46,314 nucleotides of DNA from Taibaiella sp. (GCA_021740995.1 JAIOYR010000023.1:1-46314); one strand, 5' to 3'; numbered from the stretch's first letter, positions 37,583 to 46,314 are shown. The notes: generated by a model from the sequence alone, not told the origin. Numbers and translations are program-made.

Positions 37583-39484
37583 TTATTTCACTTCTTCGTA
37601 CTCAGCATCAGCTACGTGGCTCTCATTAGCTGCGCCCTGTGGCTGACCCTGTGCGCCACCGTCGGGAGCTGGGCCGCCCTGGTTGCCGGCTTTGTACATG
37701 TCTTCGCTGGCTGCCATCCATGCTGCATTCAGTTTTTCTTCAATGCCATCTATTGAGGCTATGTCTTCTGATTTATGAGCGGCTTTCAGTTCTTCCAGAG
37801 CGCTTTCTATCGCTGCTTTTTTATCGGCAGGGATTTTATCGCCATAGTCTTTCAGTTGTTTTTCTGAAGTGAATATTACGCTATCTGCTTTATTCATCTT
37901 TTCTACGCGCTCACGTACCAGTTTGTCGCCTTCTTCGTTGGCTTTCGCCTCGTTTTTCATGCGCTCTATTTCTTCTTTGTTCAGTCCGCTGCCTGCTTCT
38001 ATACGTATGTTCTGCTGCTTGCCGGTGCCTTTATCGCGAGCTGTTACATGTAGTATACCGTTGGCATCTATATCAAACACTACTTCGATTTGCGGTACAC
38101 CACGTGGTGCCGGTGGTATGCCGTCGAGTATGAAACGACCCAGGTTTTTGTTGTCCTTAGCCATTGGGCGTTCGCCCTGTATCACATTTATTTCCACACT
38201 TGGCTGGCTATCGCTGGCTGTAGAGAATGTTTCGCTTTTCTTGGTAGGTATTGTAGTGTTAGACTCTATCAGTCGTGTCATTACTCCTCCCATTGTTTCT
38301 ATACCCAGTGATAGCGGGGTAACGTCGAGCAGCAATACATCTTTCACATCTCCGGTAAGCACACCACCTTGTATAGCAGCACCTATAGCTACTACTTCAT
38401 CGGGGTTTACGCCCTTGTGTGGTTTTTTGCCGAAGAACTTTTCTACTACTTCCTGTACCTTAGGGATACGTGTAGAACCACCTACCAGTATTACTTCATC
38501 TATATCGCTTGGGTTGATGCCTGCATCTTTCAGCGCTTTGCGGCAGGGCTCCAGTGTGCGCTCTATAAGGCTATCGGCCAGTTGTTCAAATTTTGCACGG
38601 GTGAGCTTGCGTACCAGGTGTTTGGGTGCGCCATCTATAGCCGTAATGTAAGGTAGATTGATTTCTGTTTCCTGTGAAGATGACAGCTCAATTTTTGCTT
38701 TTTCTGCGGCTTCCTTCAGGCGCTGCCAGGCCATTGGGTCTTTGCGCAGCTCCATATTTTCATCTTTCTTGAATTCGTCAGACAACCAGTCCATGATCAC
38801 CTTGTCGAAGTCATCGCCACCCAGGTGTGTATCACCGTTGGTAGATTTTACTTCAAACACACCGTCGCCCAGCTCCAGCACTGATACGTCGAATGTACCA
38901 CCACCGAGGTCAAACACGGCTATTTTGCTGTCTTTGTGCTGTTTGTCCAGGCCATAAGCCAGAGCTGCTGCAGTAGGCTCGTTGATGATACGGCGAACTG
39001 TAAGACCAGCTATTTCGCCAGCTTCTTTTGTAGCCTGACGCTGTGCATCATTGAAGTATGCAGGTACGGTAATCACCGCTTCCTTCACTTCGTAGCCCAG
39101 AAAGTCTTCTGCAGTTTTTTTCATTTTCTGCAATATCATTGCAGATATTTCCTGTGGCGTGTACATGCGGCCATCTATATCTACACGGGGCGTATTGTTT
39201 TCGCCCTTTACCATCTTGTACGAAAAGTTCGTTAACTCGCTGGTTACCTCATCGAAACGGCGGCCCATGAAACGTTTAACCGACTGAATAGTGTTAATAG
39301 GGTTAGTGATAGCCTGACGTTTTGCAGGGTCACCCACTTTACGCTCACCGTTTTTGAGGAAGGCCACAACCGATGGGGTGGTGCGGCGACCTTCGTCGTT
39401 TGCAATAACCACCGGCTCATTGCCTTCCATTACTGATACGCACGAGTTGGTTGTTCCTAAGTCAATTCCAATAATCTTTGCCAT
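37583..39484 (-). CDS. dnaK: Chaperone protein DnaK (Hsp70)
   Basis: A 633-residue Hsp70 of normal length. The ATPase domain shows [33 protein letters not shown] and [14 protein letters not shown]. The linker [16 protein letters not shown] leads to the substrate-binding domain and the helical lid, and the tail is Gly/Gln-rich ending EYEEVK. It assists protein folding in the cytosol with DnaJ and GrpE, neither of which is adjacent here. ATG 39482-39484. The upstream gap of 289 bases holds a strong inverted repeat that may be a heat-shock control site. Confidence 0.98.
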   Translation of the reverse strand: MAKIIGIDLGTTNSCVSVMEGNEPVVIANDEGRRTTPSVVAFLKNGERKVGDPAKRQAITNPINTIQSVKRFMGRRFDEVTSELTNFSYKMVKGENNTPRVDIDGRMYTPQEISAMILQKMKKTAEDFLGYEVKEAVITVPAYFNDAQRQATKEAGEIAGLTVRRIINEPTAAALAYGLDKQHKDSKIAVFDLGGGTFDVSVLELGDGVFEVKSTNGDTHLGGDDFDKVIMDWLSDEFKKDENMELRKDPMAWQRLKEAAEKAKIELSSSQETEINLPYITAIDGAPKHLVRKLTRAKFEQLADSLIERTLEPCRKALKDAGINPSDIDEVILVGGSTRIPKVQEVVEKFFGKKPHKGVNPDEVVAIGAAIQGGVLTGDVKDVLLLDVTPLSLGIETMGGVMTRLIESNTTIPTKKSETFSTASDSQPSVEINVIQGERPMAKDNKNLGRFILDGIPPAPRGVPQIEVVFDIDANGILHVTARDKGTGKQQNIRIEAGSGLNKEEIERMKNEAKANEEGDKLVRERVEKMNKADSVIFTSEKQLKDYGDKIPADKKAAIESALEELKAAHKSEDIASIDGIEEKLNAAWMAASEDMYKAGNQGGPAPDGGAQGQPQGAANESHVADAEYEEVK

Positions 39485-39545
39485 AATAAATTTGTATTTA
39501 CTTTACTCACTCAATCAATATGCCATTTTTATTTTCCTGAAATAA

Positions 39546-39580
39546 TGGCAGAATATCTGACATGGGGCTCATCAGATATT
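39546..39580. promoter_or_regulatory. Inverted repeats upstream of dnaK
   Basis: TGGCAGA-ATA-TCTGACA (39546-39562) is a near-perfect palindrome. Overlapping it, AATATCTGA (39552-39560) and TCAGATATT (39572-39580) form perfect 9-bp arms around 11 bases. They lie 62-96 bases before the dnaK ATG. They do not match CIRCE. Candidate operator or promoter-associated element. Confidence 0.5.
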
Positions 39581-39773
39581 GATAGTTAATGACAAAATGT
39601 GGCGTCCGAAAGCTGTATGACACTAGTGGGGTTGTATGAAGTGGGTATATGTATTTATGTTTATGTTTAATATCTATACAGCTACTTTTCCCCATTTTCC
39701 TGCACAGTGTGCAAAACAATCGTGAGCCATAACATGGGTATGTCTTATTTTTAGATCGACTTAATAAAACGCC

Positions 39774-40835
39774 ATGTTTTTACATTTTGATATAAATGAT
39801 AAAGGAAGTGATGCGATGCACAAAAAGCTGTCGCTGATAGATGAGCAAACATCGCCGCTGCAGCGCATTATGTTTGTGTATAATATAGAAGACCCGCAGA
39901 AGCGAACGTTTGAGAATAATATATGCACATTCCATATTGGTAACGGGTATTTCCTGAGTGTGGCACACAATCTGAGGATACAGGCAGGTTTTTTCAGGTC
40001 TATAGATGCGGACTTGTACAGGTCTGAGATATTCTCCAAGCTGGATGGTTCACAAAACCGGCTGATGGAGCAATATTATTTTACTGACGAGTACACCCGC
40101 AAAAAGCACCTTGCAAGTGCCGACCCTGCAGTGCTGCACAACATAGCCAATATACTGAAGCAGAAACGTTTTGATACCCGGTGGGTTACACTGGCACAGA
40201 AGCGGATATGCAGGTCATGCCTGGTGTTTCAGTTCAAAAACAACAGTTTTTATAATGACGCAGATGCAACCCGGCTTTTCGACACTGCTCACCAAATGTA
40301 TGATAACGATGCCCGCAAGCATACCTTTCTGGTGCCAGTGGAGCTTGTAGAGGCTTTTTATGGAGAGGATATCGCCCTTTACAGGATTGTAGATACACCA
40401 AAAGAGATAATAGAAAAGATACCGTCATTGCCGGTCAATTATAATTTTCTGGAGGAGGATGGCGAAAAGCTGTATTGTCTGCAGAGCTCACCCAGCGGGC
40501 CTACCGGCAGGCTGCTCAATGAAGCCCACATAGAGGGTATGCTCGACCATTTTGGTATTTTTCAGGATGAAGTAGGAGGTAATTATTTGTTTGAGGGATA
40601 CCGGTATCTTATCAAGGGATATTTCCGTTTTGGTTCTTCCGGTGCTCCGTACCTGTTTTACGATGCAGACAGCGGTGGTTATGTAGTAAATGCCATACAG
40701 AGCGAGGCCAGCGGGATACAACTATCTATAAAAAATGATCGTGAGGGCAATTTTCAGTACATCAATGCCATTGCTTCGCCTTTATCTATCATTAAAGACA
40801 GGCTGGAAAAACACCTGAGCGGGGGTATTTCTTAA
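39774..40835 (+). CDS. Trypsin-like serine protease fold protein, cytosolic
   Basis: A 353-residue protein with no signal peptide. I see a chymotrypsin-fold triad: His65 in CTFHIGNGYFLSVAHNLR (compare xxAAH), Asp199 in YGEDIALYRI (compare DIALL), and Ser289 in RFGSSGAPYLFYDADSGGYV (GxSGxP). The spacing is normal but a stretch between His and Asp (about 90-180) is longer than in classic trypsins. An effector role in conflict systems is known for similar stand-alone cytosolic proteases, but no partner is visible. Its stop overlaps the stop of the convergent lipoprotein gene by three bases (TTAA). Confidence 0.7.
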   Translation: MFLHFDINDKGSDAMHKKLSLIDEQTSPLQRIMFVYNIEDPQKRTFENNICTFHIGNGYFLSVAHNLRIQAGFFRSIDADLYRSEIFSKLDGSQNRLMEQYYFTDEYTRKKHLASADPAVLHNIANILKQKRFDTRWVTLAQKRICRSCLVFQFKNNSFYNDADATRLFDTAHQMYDNDARKHTFLVPVELVEAFYGEDIALYRIVDTPKEIIEKIPSLPVNYNFLEEDGEKLYCLQSSPSGPTGRLLNEAHIEGMLDHFGIFQDEVGGNYLFEGYRYLIKGYFRFGSSGAPYLFYDADSGGYVVNAIQSEASGIQLSIKNDREGNFQYINAIASPLSIIKDRLEKHLSGGIS

Positions 40836-41299
40836 AAATACATTCTCACTTTGGGTGTAGTGATGTGGTTGCTTTGGTTGCCTGCTTTGTCTACTATGTA
40901 CACCTCGAAGTACGTAGTATCGCCCTCTGCCATATGTATACTGTCTGTGCGTGGAAATAGTATGTAGGGTGTAAAGTAAAACCTACAGGTGCCTTCTATG
41001 CCTTTGTTGGGGTCAAGGATGCTATTATCTAACCGGGGGAAGAAGTAGCCTGCATATCCGGTGTCGAATCTAAAATCCTTTACATATATGTCATACTTAC
41101 CACTGTTTAGGCTGTTGCCCAGGTCAGCGTCACCGTCCTGTAGCCTGAATTGTAGTGTTGCAGTGTCGTAATTTATTTGAACAGCATCAGGTCCGAATGC
41201 CATTAGCTCTATTCGTGGTATCTTTGACAGCCTGTTCTCTTTACAAGATGCAGTTATTAACAATAGCAGCAACAGGTACACTACATTGCGAACATTCAT
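40832..41299 (-). CDS. Lipoprotein of unknown function, 155 residues
   Basis: A 155-residue lipoprotein. The signal is MNVRNVVYLLLLLLITASCKEN with lipobox ITASC, so the mature form starts at Cys19. The rest is beta-rich (IELMAFGPDAVQINYDTATL, then FRLQDGDADLGN and YFEVYIVDKAGNQSNH), suggesting an Ig-like or related sandwich fold, probably in the periplasm or on the outer membrane. I do not recognise a named family. A TAACTTTG box lies 5 bases before its ATG. It diverges from the LuxE-like gene with starts only 13 bases apart. Confidence 0.82.
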   Translation of the reverse strand: MNVRNVVYLLLLLLITASCKENRLSKIPRIELMAFGPDAVQINYDTATLQFRLQDGDADLGNSLNSGKYDIYVKDFRFDTGYAGYFFPRLDNSILDPNKGIEGTCRFYFTPYILFPRTDSIHMAEGDTTYFEVYIVDKAGNQSNHITTPKVRMYF

Positions 41300-41304
41300 A
41301 TTAT

Positions 41305-41312
41305 CAAAGTTA
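41305..41312 (-). promoter_or_regulatory. -7 box immediately before the lipoprotein ATG
   Basis: Minus-strand TAACTTTG, full TAnnTTTG match, ends 5 bases before the lipoprotein ATG and abuts the ATG of the divergent gene at 41313. A leaderless mRNA is predicted. No -33 TTG at the usual spacing. Confidence 0.45.
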
Positions 41313-42320
41313 ATGAAACCGCCTCATAAAAATGCGTTAATAAATTCCGGTACAATACTTAACGTAATGCCGGCAGATTTTGGTATGCAGGCGCTGGCAC
41401 TTTTTCAATATCAATACAAATACAACACGCTTTACAGGCAATATTGTGATGCACTACATGTAGACGCAGGGCAGGTGAAGGATGTAACGCAGATACCGTT
41501 TTTACCCATATCATTTTTCAAAACGCATACTGTACTTACAGCACCGGCTACTAAAGAAGCTTCCCTTTTGGTTTTTGAAAGCAGTGGCACTACCGGCGAG
41601 GCAACTTCCCGTCATTTTGTGCCAGACGAGGCCGTATATGAGCAATCATTACTAAAAGGTTTTGAGCAGTATTATGGCTCCTGCAAAGATTATTCAATAC
41701 TGGCACTGTTGCCATCATATCTGGAGCGCAAAAATGCCTCGCTGGTATATATGGCAAAGACGCTGATGCGTGAAAGTGGTCATAGTGCCAATGGTTTTTA
41801 TATAGATGAGTGGCAGTTGCTGCACGATACAATAGTAAAACTGGAGCAAGAGGGGACTAAAACCTTATTATTGGGTGTTACGTTTGCCCTGCTCGATTTT
41901 GCGGCAGCTTATCCCATGCAGCTTGCCCATACGATAGTAATGGAGACCGGTGGTATGAAGGGGCGTAAAAAAGAAATGACCAGAAGAGAAGTGCACGATT
42001 TTCTGAAGGAGCGGTGGCAACTACCGGTCGTTCATTCGGAGTACGGCATGACAGAATTGTTGTCGCAGGCATACTCGGCAGGGGAGGGTGTTTTCAGAGC
42101 CACGGCCACCATGCAGGTGCTGGTGCGGGATATTAATGACCCGTTTGATATATGTACTTCCGGTACAGGTGCGCTCAATATTATTGACCTTGCGAATATG
42201 CACTCCTGCGCCTTTGTGGCTACCGACGATGTGGGTAGTATACATAGTGATGGTTCGTTTGAGGTGATGGGCAGGTTAGATAACAGTGCTTTGCGCGGGT
42301 GTAGCCTGATGGTTGTGTGA
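41313..42320 (+). CDS. LuxE/PaaK-like adenylate-forming enzyme
   Basis: A 335-residue protein resembling LuxE acyl-protein synthetases and PaaK-type ligases of the ANL superfamily. The ATP-phosphate loop is LVFESSGTTGEATSRH (about residues 85-100). Downstream are ETGGMKGRKKEM, the LuxE-like TGG segment, and VVHSEYGMTELLSQAY, the adenylate-binding (YGxTE) motif. GRLDNSALRGCSLMVV closes the chain as the hinge region. It would activate a carboxylic acid as an acyl-adenylate and pass it to a thiol or protein. No luxCD genes are near, so it is not a bioluminescence system. The substrate is unknown. ATG 41313 is chosen over an upstream in-frame ATG that overlaps the divergent lipoprotein gene. Confidence 0.85.
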   Translation: MKPPHKNALINSGTILNVMPADFGMQALALFQYQYKYNTLYRQYCDALHVDAGQVKDVTQIPFLPISFFKTHTVLTAPATKEASLLVFESSGTTGEATSRHFVPDEAVYEQSLLKGFEQYYGSCKDYSILALLPSYLERKNASLVYMAKTLMRESGHSANGFYIDEWQLLHDTIVKLEQEGTKTLLLGVTFALLDFAAAYPMQLAHTIVMETGGMKGRKKEMTRREVHDFLKERWQLPVVHSEYGMTELLSQAYSAGEGVFRATATMQVLVRDINDPFDICTSGTGALNIIDLANMHSCAFVATDDVGSIHSDGSFEVMGRLDNSALRGCSLMVV

Positions 42321-42380
42321 TGATCCCCTATGTTGTTATTATGTTTCCAAAACCAATATGGCCGTAGTATATTATTATAC

Positions 42381-42388
42381 TACTTTTG
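42381..42388 (+). promoter_or_regulatory. -7 box immediately before the next membrane protein gene
   Basis: TACTTTTG, full TAnnTTTG match, ends 4 bases before ATG 42393. Leaderless mRNA predicted. No clear -33 TTG. Confidence 0.45.
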
Positions 42389-42392
42389 CGCC

Positions 42393-43004
42393 ATGGAATT
42401 TGATTTGCCTGTTACCGGCGAGAAGGTGAAACCACAACAGGTAACAGCATTACATTTGTTTTGTGCGCTTGCCTTTGTAGGTACGGGTGCTATAATAGTG
42501 GTATACAACTACGAAATTCCCCGCTGGGGTGGAGCAATCCTTGTAGCAGGTATTACGCTCTTTGTCATTACCATCTTCAGAAACAAGTGGATAGTGGGCA
42601 AAAAGGCTAACAGAATGGTTCGCATAGCAGAGTTGTTGATAGCCGGCTCCATAGCTGCACTTTCATTTGCAGAGCAGTGGAAATTTCCGATGGGTATATT
42701 CAGTGTGCTTACTGCAGCTATTCTTTTTTCTCTTTATTGGGAGCGCGATGCGGGTCAGCAGTTGTATGTACATATAGATGAAAAGGGGGTACACATGCCT
42801 GTCACCTCACGAAAGCGCTTTATAGCATGGTCAGAGATAGATCAGGTGTTGCTGCGCTATGGTGTTTTGTCGGTAGATTGTTTGGACAACAAGCTTTATC
42901 AGGTAGATGTAGCCGGCACAACAGCAGATAGTGAGTTGTTTGATAATTTTTGTAAAAATATGGTAGCTGCCAATATGGACAAAAGAAGGAATGATGAATG
43001 GTGA
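42393..43004 (+). CDS. Membrane protein of unknown function, PH-like C-terminus
   Basis: A 203-residue protein. Four hydrophobic segments lie at about 22-40, 47-64, 83-97 and 99-116. The C-terminal 80 residues are soluble: YVHIDEKGVHMPVTSRKRFI, then AWSEIDQVLLRYGVLSVDC and LDNKLYQVDV, an alternating-strand pattern with W-x-x-I that recalls bacterial PH-like (YdbT/YdbS) domains, then a C-terminal helix LFDNFCKNMVAANMD. Such proteins are often of unknown role. It is separated from the LuxE-like gene by 72 bases and has its own -7 box. Confidence 0.75.
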   Translation: MEFDLPVTGEKVKPQQVTALHLFCALAFVGTGAIIVVYNYEIPRWGGAILVAGITLFVITIFRNKWIVGKKANRMVRIAELLIAGSIAALSFAEQWKFPMGIFSVLTAAILFSLYWERDAGQQLYVHIDEKGVHMPVTSRKRFIAWSEIDQVLLRYGVLSVDCLDNKLYQVDVAGTTADSELFDNFCKNMVAANMDKRRNDEW

Positions 43005-43152
43005 TTTGGCTGGTTTCAAATATCATTTTTACACAATTAAATACAAGATTTATAAAATAAGAGTACATTAGCGGCATAAAAGTTTTGGTTGTTCTGTCTG
43101 CTTTGAATACCATGGTAGATAGAATGTAAATCAATTTCATTTTAAATTTAAT

Positions 43153-43899
43153 ATGCATATACGGATTGTTTTGCCGGCATACAATGAGCAGGAGTCACTG
43201 CCACCATTGCTGAAACGAATAAATGACGCATCCAACCTGTATAAATGGGATGCAAGTGTGCTGATTGTAAATGATGGTAGCAGAGACGGAACCCTGGAAG
43301 TAGCCCGCAATTTCAAAGCAGATATAAAAATTGAAGTGCTGGATATACAGCCCAATAAAGGACTGGCCAATGCAATAGATACCGGAATGCGCCACGCTGT
43401 AAAAGGGCTGCAGGACACGGACATCGTAGTAACACTCGATGCCGATGATAGTCAGACACCATTCCTCATACAGCGTATGGCACAGCAGATAGCAGAGGGC
43501 AGTGATCTGGTTATTGCATCCCGCTACCAACCCGGAGCGCGTATCAAGGGTCTAAAAAAATCACGCAAGTTCTTTAGCTGGGCTGCCGGATTGTTGTTCA
43601 GGGTTTTTGTGGGTTTTGAGGGTATCAAGGATTATACCTGCGGATTTCGTGCCTACAGGGTAGATATGCTTCGCAAAACCATTGCTTATTATGGAGATAA
43701 GTTTATCACACAAAAGGGGTTTGGGTGTATGGTGGAGGTACTGCTGAAAGTAGCCAGCCAAAGTGCCACTATGAATGAAGTGCCGATGATTTTGCGATAT
43801 GACCTGAAACAGGGCGAGTCGAAAATGAATGTTCAGAAAACCATGAAACAAACCCTGAAATTGCTGCTCGATTATAAAACCGGCAGACTCAATCCTTAG
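43153..43899 (+). CDS. Glycosyltransferase family 2 (DPM1-like)
   Basis: A 248-residue GT-A enzyme. IRIVLPAYNEQESLPPLLKR starts the nucleotide-binding fold, VLIVNDGSRDGT follows, and TLDADDSQTP carries the metal-binding Asp96 and Asp98. TCGFRAYRVDML and KGFGCMVEVLLKV match the dolichol/polyprenyl-phosphate mannosyltransferase group. It has no C-terminal membrane segments, so it would work at the cytosolic face, loading a sugar on polyprenyl phosphate. The next gene is a GT-C-type membrane protein that could use that donor. The stop is 19 bases before the next ATG. Confidence 0.9.
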   Translation: MHIRIVLPAYNEQESLPPLLKRINDASNLYKWDASVLIVNDGSRDGTLEVARNFKADIKIEVLDIQPNKGLANAIDTGMRHAVKGLQDTDIVVTLDADDSQTPFLIQRMAQQIAEGSDLVIASRYQPGARIKGLKKSRKFFSWAAGLLFRVFVGFEGIKDYTCGFRAYRVDMLRKTIAYYGDKFITQKGFGCMVEVLLKVASQSATMNEVPMILRYDLKQGESKMNVQKTMKQTLKLLLDYKTGRLNP

Positions 43900-43901
43900 T
43901 G

Positions 43902-43909
43902 TATCTTTG
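43902..43909 (+). promoter_or_regulatory. -7 box match before the GT-C gene
   Basis: TATCTTTG, full consensus, 9 bases before ATG 43919 and just after the GT2 stop. An internal promoter is possible, but no -33 TTG is seen and read-through from GT2 is as likely. Confidence 0.35.
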
Positions 43910-43918
43910 TTTCAGCTT

Positions 43919-45361
43919 ATGTTTCCTACTTCAACCTTTAAGGTTATCAATATTTTTTGTTTGGTAGCAGCTATCGCTATAGTACTGTTGCTGCCTGCCA
44001 AAAAGGAAGTATGGTATGATGAAACCGTTTCTATCCTTTGCAGCCATGGCTTTAGCTCCGATGATCCTACAAGGTTTGCAGGTACCGCTACTGTGAGTTC
44101 TGCAATGCTGGAGCGTATGAATACTGTAAAGAATGTATTTGATGCCACAGTAACAGATAATGCCAATAGCTTTTTATATAACATCTGCCTGCATTGGTTT
44201 ACCATGATGTTTGGTAATACCATTATAGCCTATATGCTGTTATCCAAATTGTGTGCCATTATCACCCTCCTGGCGTTCTTTGTTTTGTCCAGCCGTTTTT
44301 TTGTTTCGGGTGCATTTACGGGATTGGCAGTTTTACTTCTGGCAGCAGATATCAACTTTATAGGTATGAGTCACGAGATAAGGGCTTATTCTATGGCAAC
44401 TGCGTTTGCTTGTTTTGCCGGTTTGTTTTTCTTCAGGTATGTAAACGAGGAAAACAATCCTAAATACCTGTTATTGACCGGACTGTGCTCTGTGGCAGCA
44501 GTACTTACACACTTTCTGAGTGTGTACATTGTGGTAGTGGTTTGTTGTTCATTACTTGCGACTCATCGCCGGCAACTCCTGACTTTCAAAAACCTGTTTG
44601 CAATATTGGTCCCTATAGTTTTAGCAGGTTTGTTTTTTTACTTTGCATGGCCCGGTCTGCAGATTATGAGCCGCCAGAATCAGGAGATACAGGAGCACCG
44701 CAGCATCTTTCATTTTGATTTGTGGGTGGTAGTTATAGGTACGTTGAGGTTTATTGCACTCAACTTTAAGATGGTTTTTCCTGCCTTTATAGGCAAGCAG
44801 CCAGTGGTTATCTTCTCTTTTTTAGGTGTCATAGCCTTATATATAGCAGCGTGGAAGTATGCAGCTGATGCAATAACGCGAAGAAATCTACATTTACTAT
44901 TCGCTTTGGGTGTAAGCAGCAGTCTGTTTTTGGCTTTATTGTGCATCAAGTCCGGGCATTATACATCATTGTATTACAGGTATCATTCTTTTGCTATCCC
45001 ATTCAGTACGTTGTTTATGGTGTACGCAATCTATGCTTTGTACGGGAGTGGTCAGATAAACAAAATGATTAAGCCGGCAATGATTGCAGGCGTATTGGTG
45101 CCCGTGGTGTTTTTGTTTGTTAAGGGAACATCGAGCGCAAATCCCCAGGTAAAGTATAATCATTTTGCGATAGCAGAAAGGCTGATAGACGGCGGTGTTG
45201 ATGCCATAACAGTGCCAGGCTGGAGAGATGCTTTCCTTATTCAGTGCTCTCTGCCCGGCAATTATAAAATAGATTATGTGCGTAATGAATTTGCGCCTTA
45301 CTTTACATTTCAAACGGGAAGTGGGGAACAAAAAATACCGGTAATAGCAAAAGAAAACTAA
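43919..45361 (+). CDS. GT-C (GT39-like) membrane glycosyltransferase
   Basis: A 480-residue integral membrane protein with about ten hydrophobic segments. The first periplasmic loop has KKEVWYDETVSILC, the Asp-Glu catalytic signature (Asp34, Glu35) of GT-C enzymes that use polyprenyl-phosphate sugars. SHEIRAYSMATAF follows, as in the dolichyl-phosphate-mannose-protein mannosyltransferase clan. It probably transfers the sugar made available by the preceding GT2. ATG 43919 is preferred over a TTG at 43907 that belongs to a TATCTTTG box (43902-43909). It is followed after 8 bases by wecB, so the three genes are one operon. Confidence 0.87.
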   Translation: MFPTSTFKVINIFCLVAAIAIVLLLPAKKEVWYDETVSILCSHGFSSDDPTRFAGTATVSSAMLERMNTVKNVFDATVTDNANSFLYNICLHWFTMMFGNTIIAYMLLSKLCAIITLLAFFVLSSRFFVSGAFTGLAVLLLAADINFIGMSHEIRAYSMATAFACFAGLFFFRYVNEENNPKYLLLTGLCSVAAVLTHFLSVYIVVVVCCSLLATHRRQLLTFKNLFAILVPIVLAGLFFYFAWPGLQIMSRQNQEIQEHRSIFHFDLWVVVIGTLRFIALNFKMVFPAFIGKQPVVIFSFLGVIALYIAAWKYAADAITRRNLHLLFALGVSSSLFLALLCIKSGHYTSLYYRYHSFAIPFSTLFMVYAIYALYGSGQINKMIKPAMIAGVLVPVVFLFVKGTSSANPQVKYNHFAIAERLIDGGVDAITVPGWRDAFLIQCSLPGNYKIDYVRNEFAPYFTFQTGSGEQKIPVIAKEN

Positions 45362-45369
45362 GTAGCAGC

Positions 45370-46314
45370 ATGAAAAAGGTAATAGTATTTTTAGGTACCA
45401 GACCAGAGGCTATAAAGCTGGCACCCGTCATAGAGGCATTAAATGGAAATGAGCATTTTAATACATTGGTTTGTTCATCGGGGCAGCACAAAGAAATGCT
45501 GCAGCAGGTAATTGATTTTTTTAATATTCCTATCCACTTTACATTAGATGTAATGGAGCCAAACCAGCAATTGGCAGGGCTCACCGCCAAGTTGCTGGTG
45601 AAGGTAAATGAACTATTGCAGGCTGAACGTCCGGATTATATATTAGTACAGGGTGATACAACAACTACTTTTGCCGCTTCTCTTGCCGCCTTTTACAACA
45701 AGGTAAAGGTGCTGCATGTAGAAGCCGGACTACGCACTTTCAACAAATTATCTCCCTTTCCCGAAGAGATGAACAGGGTATTCACAACCAGTCTCACTGA
45801 TTTTCACTATCCTCCTACACAACAGTCCGCTCAAAATTTGCTGGCAGAGGGCGTACCAGAGTCCAAAATGCTTATCACGGGCAATACGGTGATAGATGCC
45901 TTGTTTCTGGGATTGAAGAAAATAGAGCGCGCTATACCCGAAGGAATAAAACAATACAATCTGGATGGGCTAAGGGACTACATACTTGTGACCATGCACC
46001 GCAGAGAAAACCATGGAGATGGAATCCGTAATATATGTGCGGCTATCAAGAGAATAACGGAAGATACTAATATTACTGTAATATTTCCGGTTCATCTGAA
46101 CCCTAATGTGAAGGACGATGTACATGCCATACTCGGTGGCAATCCACTCATACATCTTACACCTCCGTTTGCCTATCCTGAATTTTTGTGGTTGATGAAC
46201 AATGCTCGCCTTATCCTCACAGATAGTGGGGGAGTGCAGGAAGAGGCGCCATCGCTGGGTAAACCTGTATTGCTGCTGCGCGATACTACCGAACGGCCAG
46301 AGGCAGTAGATGCC
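45370..46314 (+). CDS. wecB: UDP-N-acetylglucosamine 2-epimerase, non-hydrolysing (partial)
   Basis: The frame from ATG 45370 is open to the window edge (315 codons). It starts KKVIVFLGTRPEAIKLAPVI, the WecB opening, and holds VQGDTTTTFAASLAAF, HVEAGLRTFNKLSPFPEEMNR, MHRRENHG and TDSGGVQEEAPSLGKPVL with RDTTERPEA. The enzyme turns UDP-GlcNAc into UDP-ManNAc for surface polysaccharides, in the cytosol. Family length is about 360-380, so roughly 50 residues lie beyond the window. It follows the GT-C gene by 8 bases, as the third gene of a polysaccharide operon. Confidence 0.95.
   Translation, partial: MKKVIVFLGTRPEAIKLAPVIEALNGNEHFNTLVCSSGQHKEMLQQVIDFFNIPIHFTLDVMEPNQQLAGLTAKLLVKVNELLQAERPDYILVQGDTTTTFAASLAAFYNKVKVLHVEAGLRTFNKLSPFPEEMNRVFTTSLTDFHYPPTQQSAQNLLAEGVPESKMLITGNTVIDALFLGLKKIERAIPEGIKQYNLDGLRDYILVTMHRRENHGDGIRNICAAIKRITEDTNITVIFPVHLNPNVKDDVHAILGGNPLIHLTPPFAYPEFLWLMNNARLILTDSGGVQEEAPSLGKPVLLLRDTTERPEAVDA

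Noticed and set aside
41286-41313. Upstream ATG at 41286 for the LuxE-like gene
   Set aside because: It overlaps the divergent lipoprotein's start, and the nine added residues have no family support.

Overview
The window is chromosomal DNA from a member of the Bacteroidota, most likely a Chitinophagales/Chitinophagaceae-type organism. The evidence is four proteins with type IX secretion (T9SS) C-terminal sorting domains, a TonB-dependent receptor with an N-terminal carboxypeptidase-regulatory-like domain, many copies of the Bacteroidota -7 promoter box TAnnTTTG, and families typical of the phylum (DUF983, HemH-HemJ pair, Kdo8N genes). No rRNA, phage structural genes or CRISPR-Cas system was seen. 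There is one tRNA gene (Leu, GAG anticodon).

Layout. 1-6284 (mostly minus strand) is an LPS inner-core block: kdsA, kdnB, a PIN-toxin/antitoxin pair, kdnA, waaA and ruvX. kdsA, kdnB and kdnA would make Kdo and convert it to 8-amino-Kdo (Kdo8N), and waaA would transfer it to lipid A. The toxin-antitoxin pair sits between kdnA and kdnB. 6285-14828 holds small and regulatory genes (acetyltransferase, DUF983 protein, formyltransferase, GT-B glycosyltransferase, hybrid histidine kinase, SRPBCC protein, Crp/Fnr regulator), with a dispersed CTTTGTG repeat family between them. 14251-22989 holds a TonB-dependent receptor and a 1157-residue T9SS adhesin-like protein, bracketed by two higher-order arrays of a GCGCTCAC-headed repeat. 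An orphan terminase-small-subunit-like HTH protein follows. 22990-29663 is ordinary chromosome: hypothetical proteins, a YdeI family protein, an M1 aminopeptidase, and hemH-hemJ for haem.

29740-35090 looks like an insertion at tRNA-Leu(GAG). The last six bases of the tRNA, seven downstream bases and the following terminator are repeated about 5.2 kb away. The two terminator copies differ by a compensatory base pair. The interval holds a GC-rich, fold-prone leader, a seven-repeat SBBP propeller protein with a T9SS tail, and an IS110-family element whose left end contains hairpins suggestive of a bridge RNA.

35184-46314 carries an SRAP (YedK/HMCES) protein whose start codon is fixed by its catalytic Cys2, a DUF805 protein, a secreted cyclophilin with a T9SS tail, dnaK with an inverted-repeat upstream region, a cryptic trypsin-like protein, a lipoprotein, a LuxE-like adenylating enzyme, a membrane protein, and the start of a polysaccharide operon (GT2, GT-C, wecB) that runs off the window.

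Themes of interest are: (i) the tRNA-Leu island with an IS110 element; (ii) nested repeat families, including a REP-like palindrome that appears to have inserted into a unit of another repeat; (iii) several genes whose -7 box lies only 3-5 bases before the ATG, predicting leaderless mRNAs; (iv) a Kdo8N operon carrying a toxin-antitoxin module and a 12-copy heptamer array. All functional calls come from reading motifs; no database search was possible.
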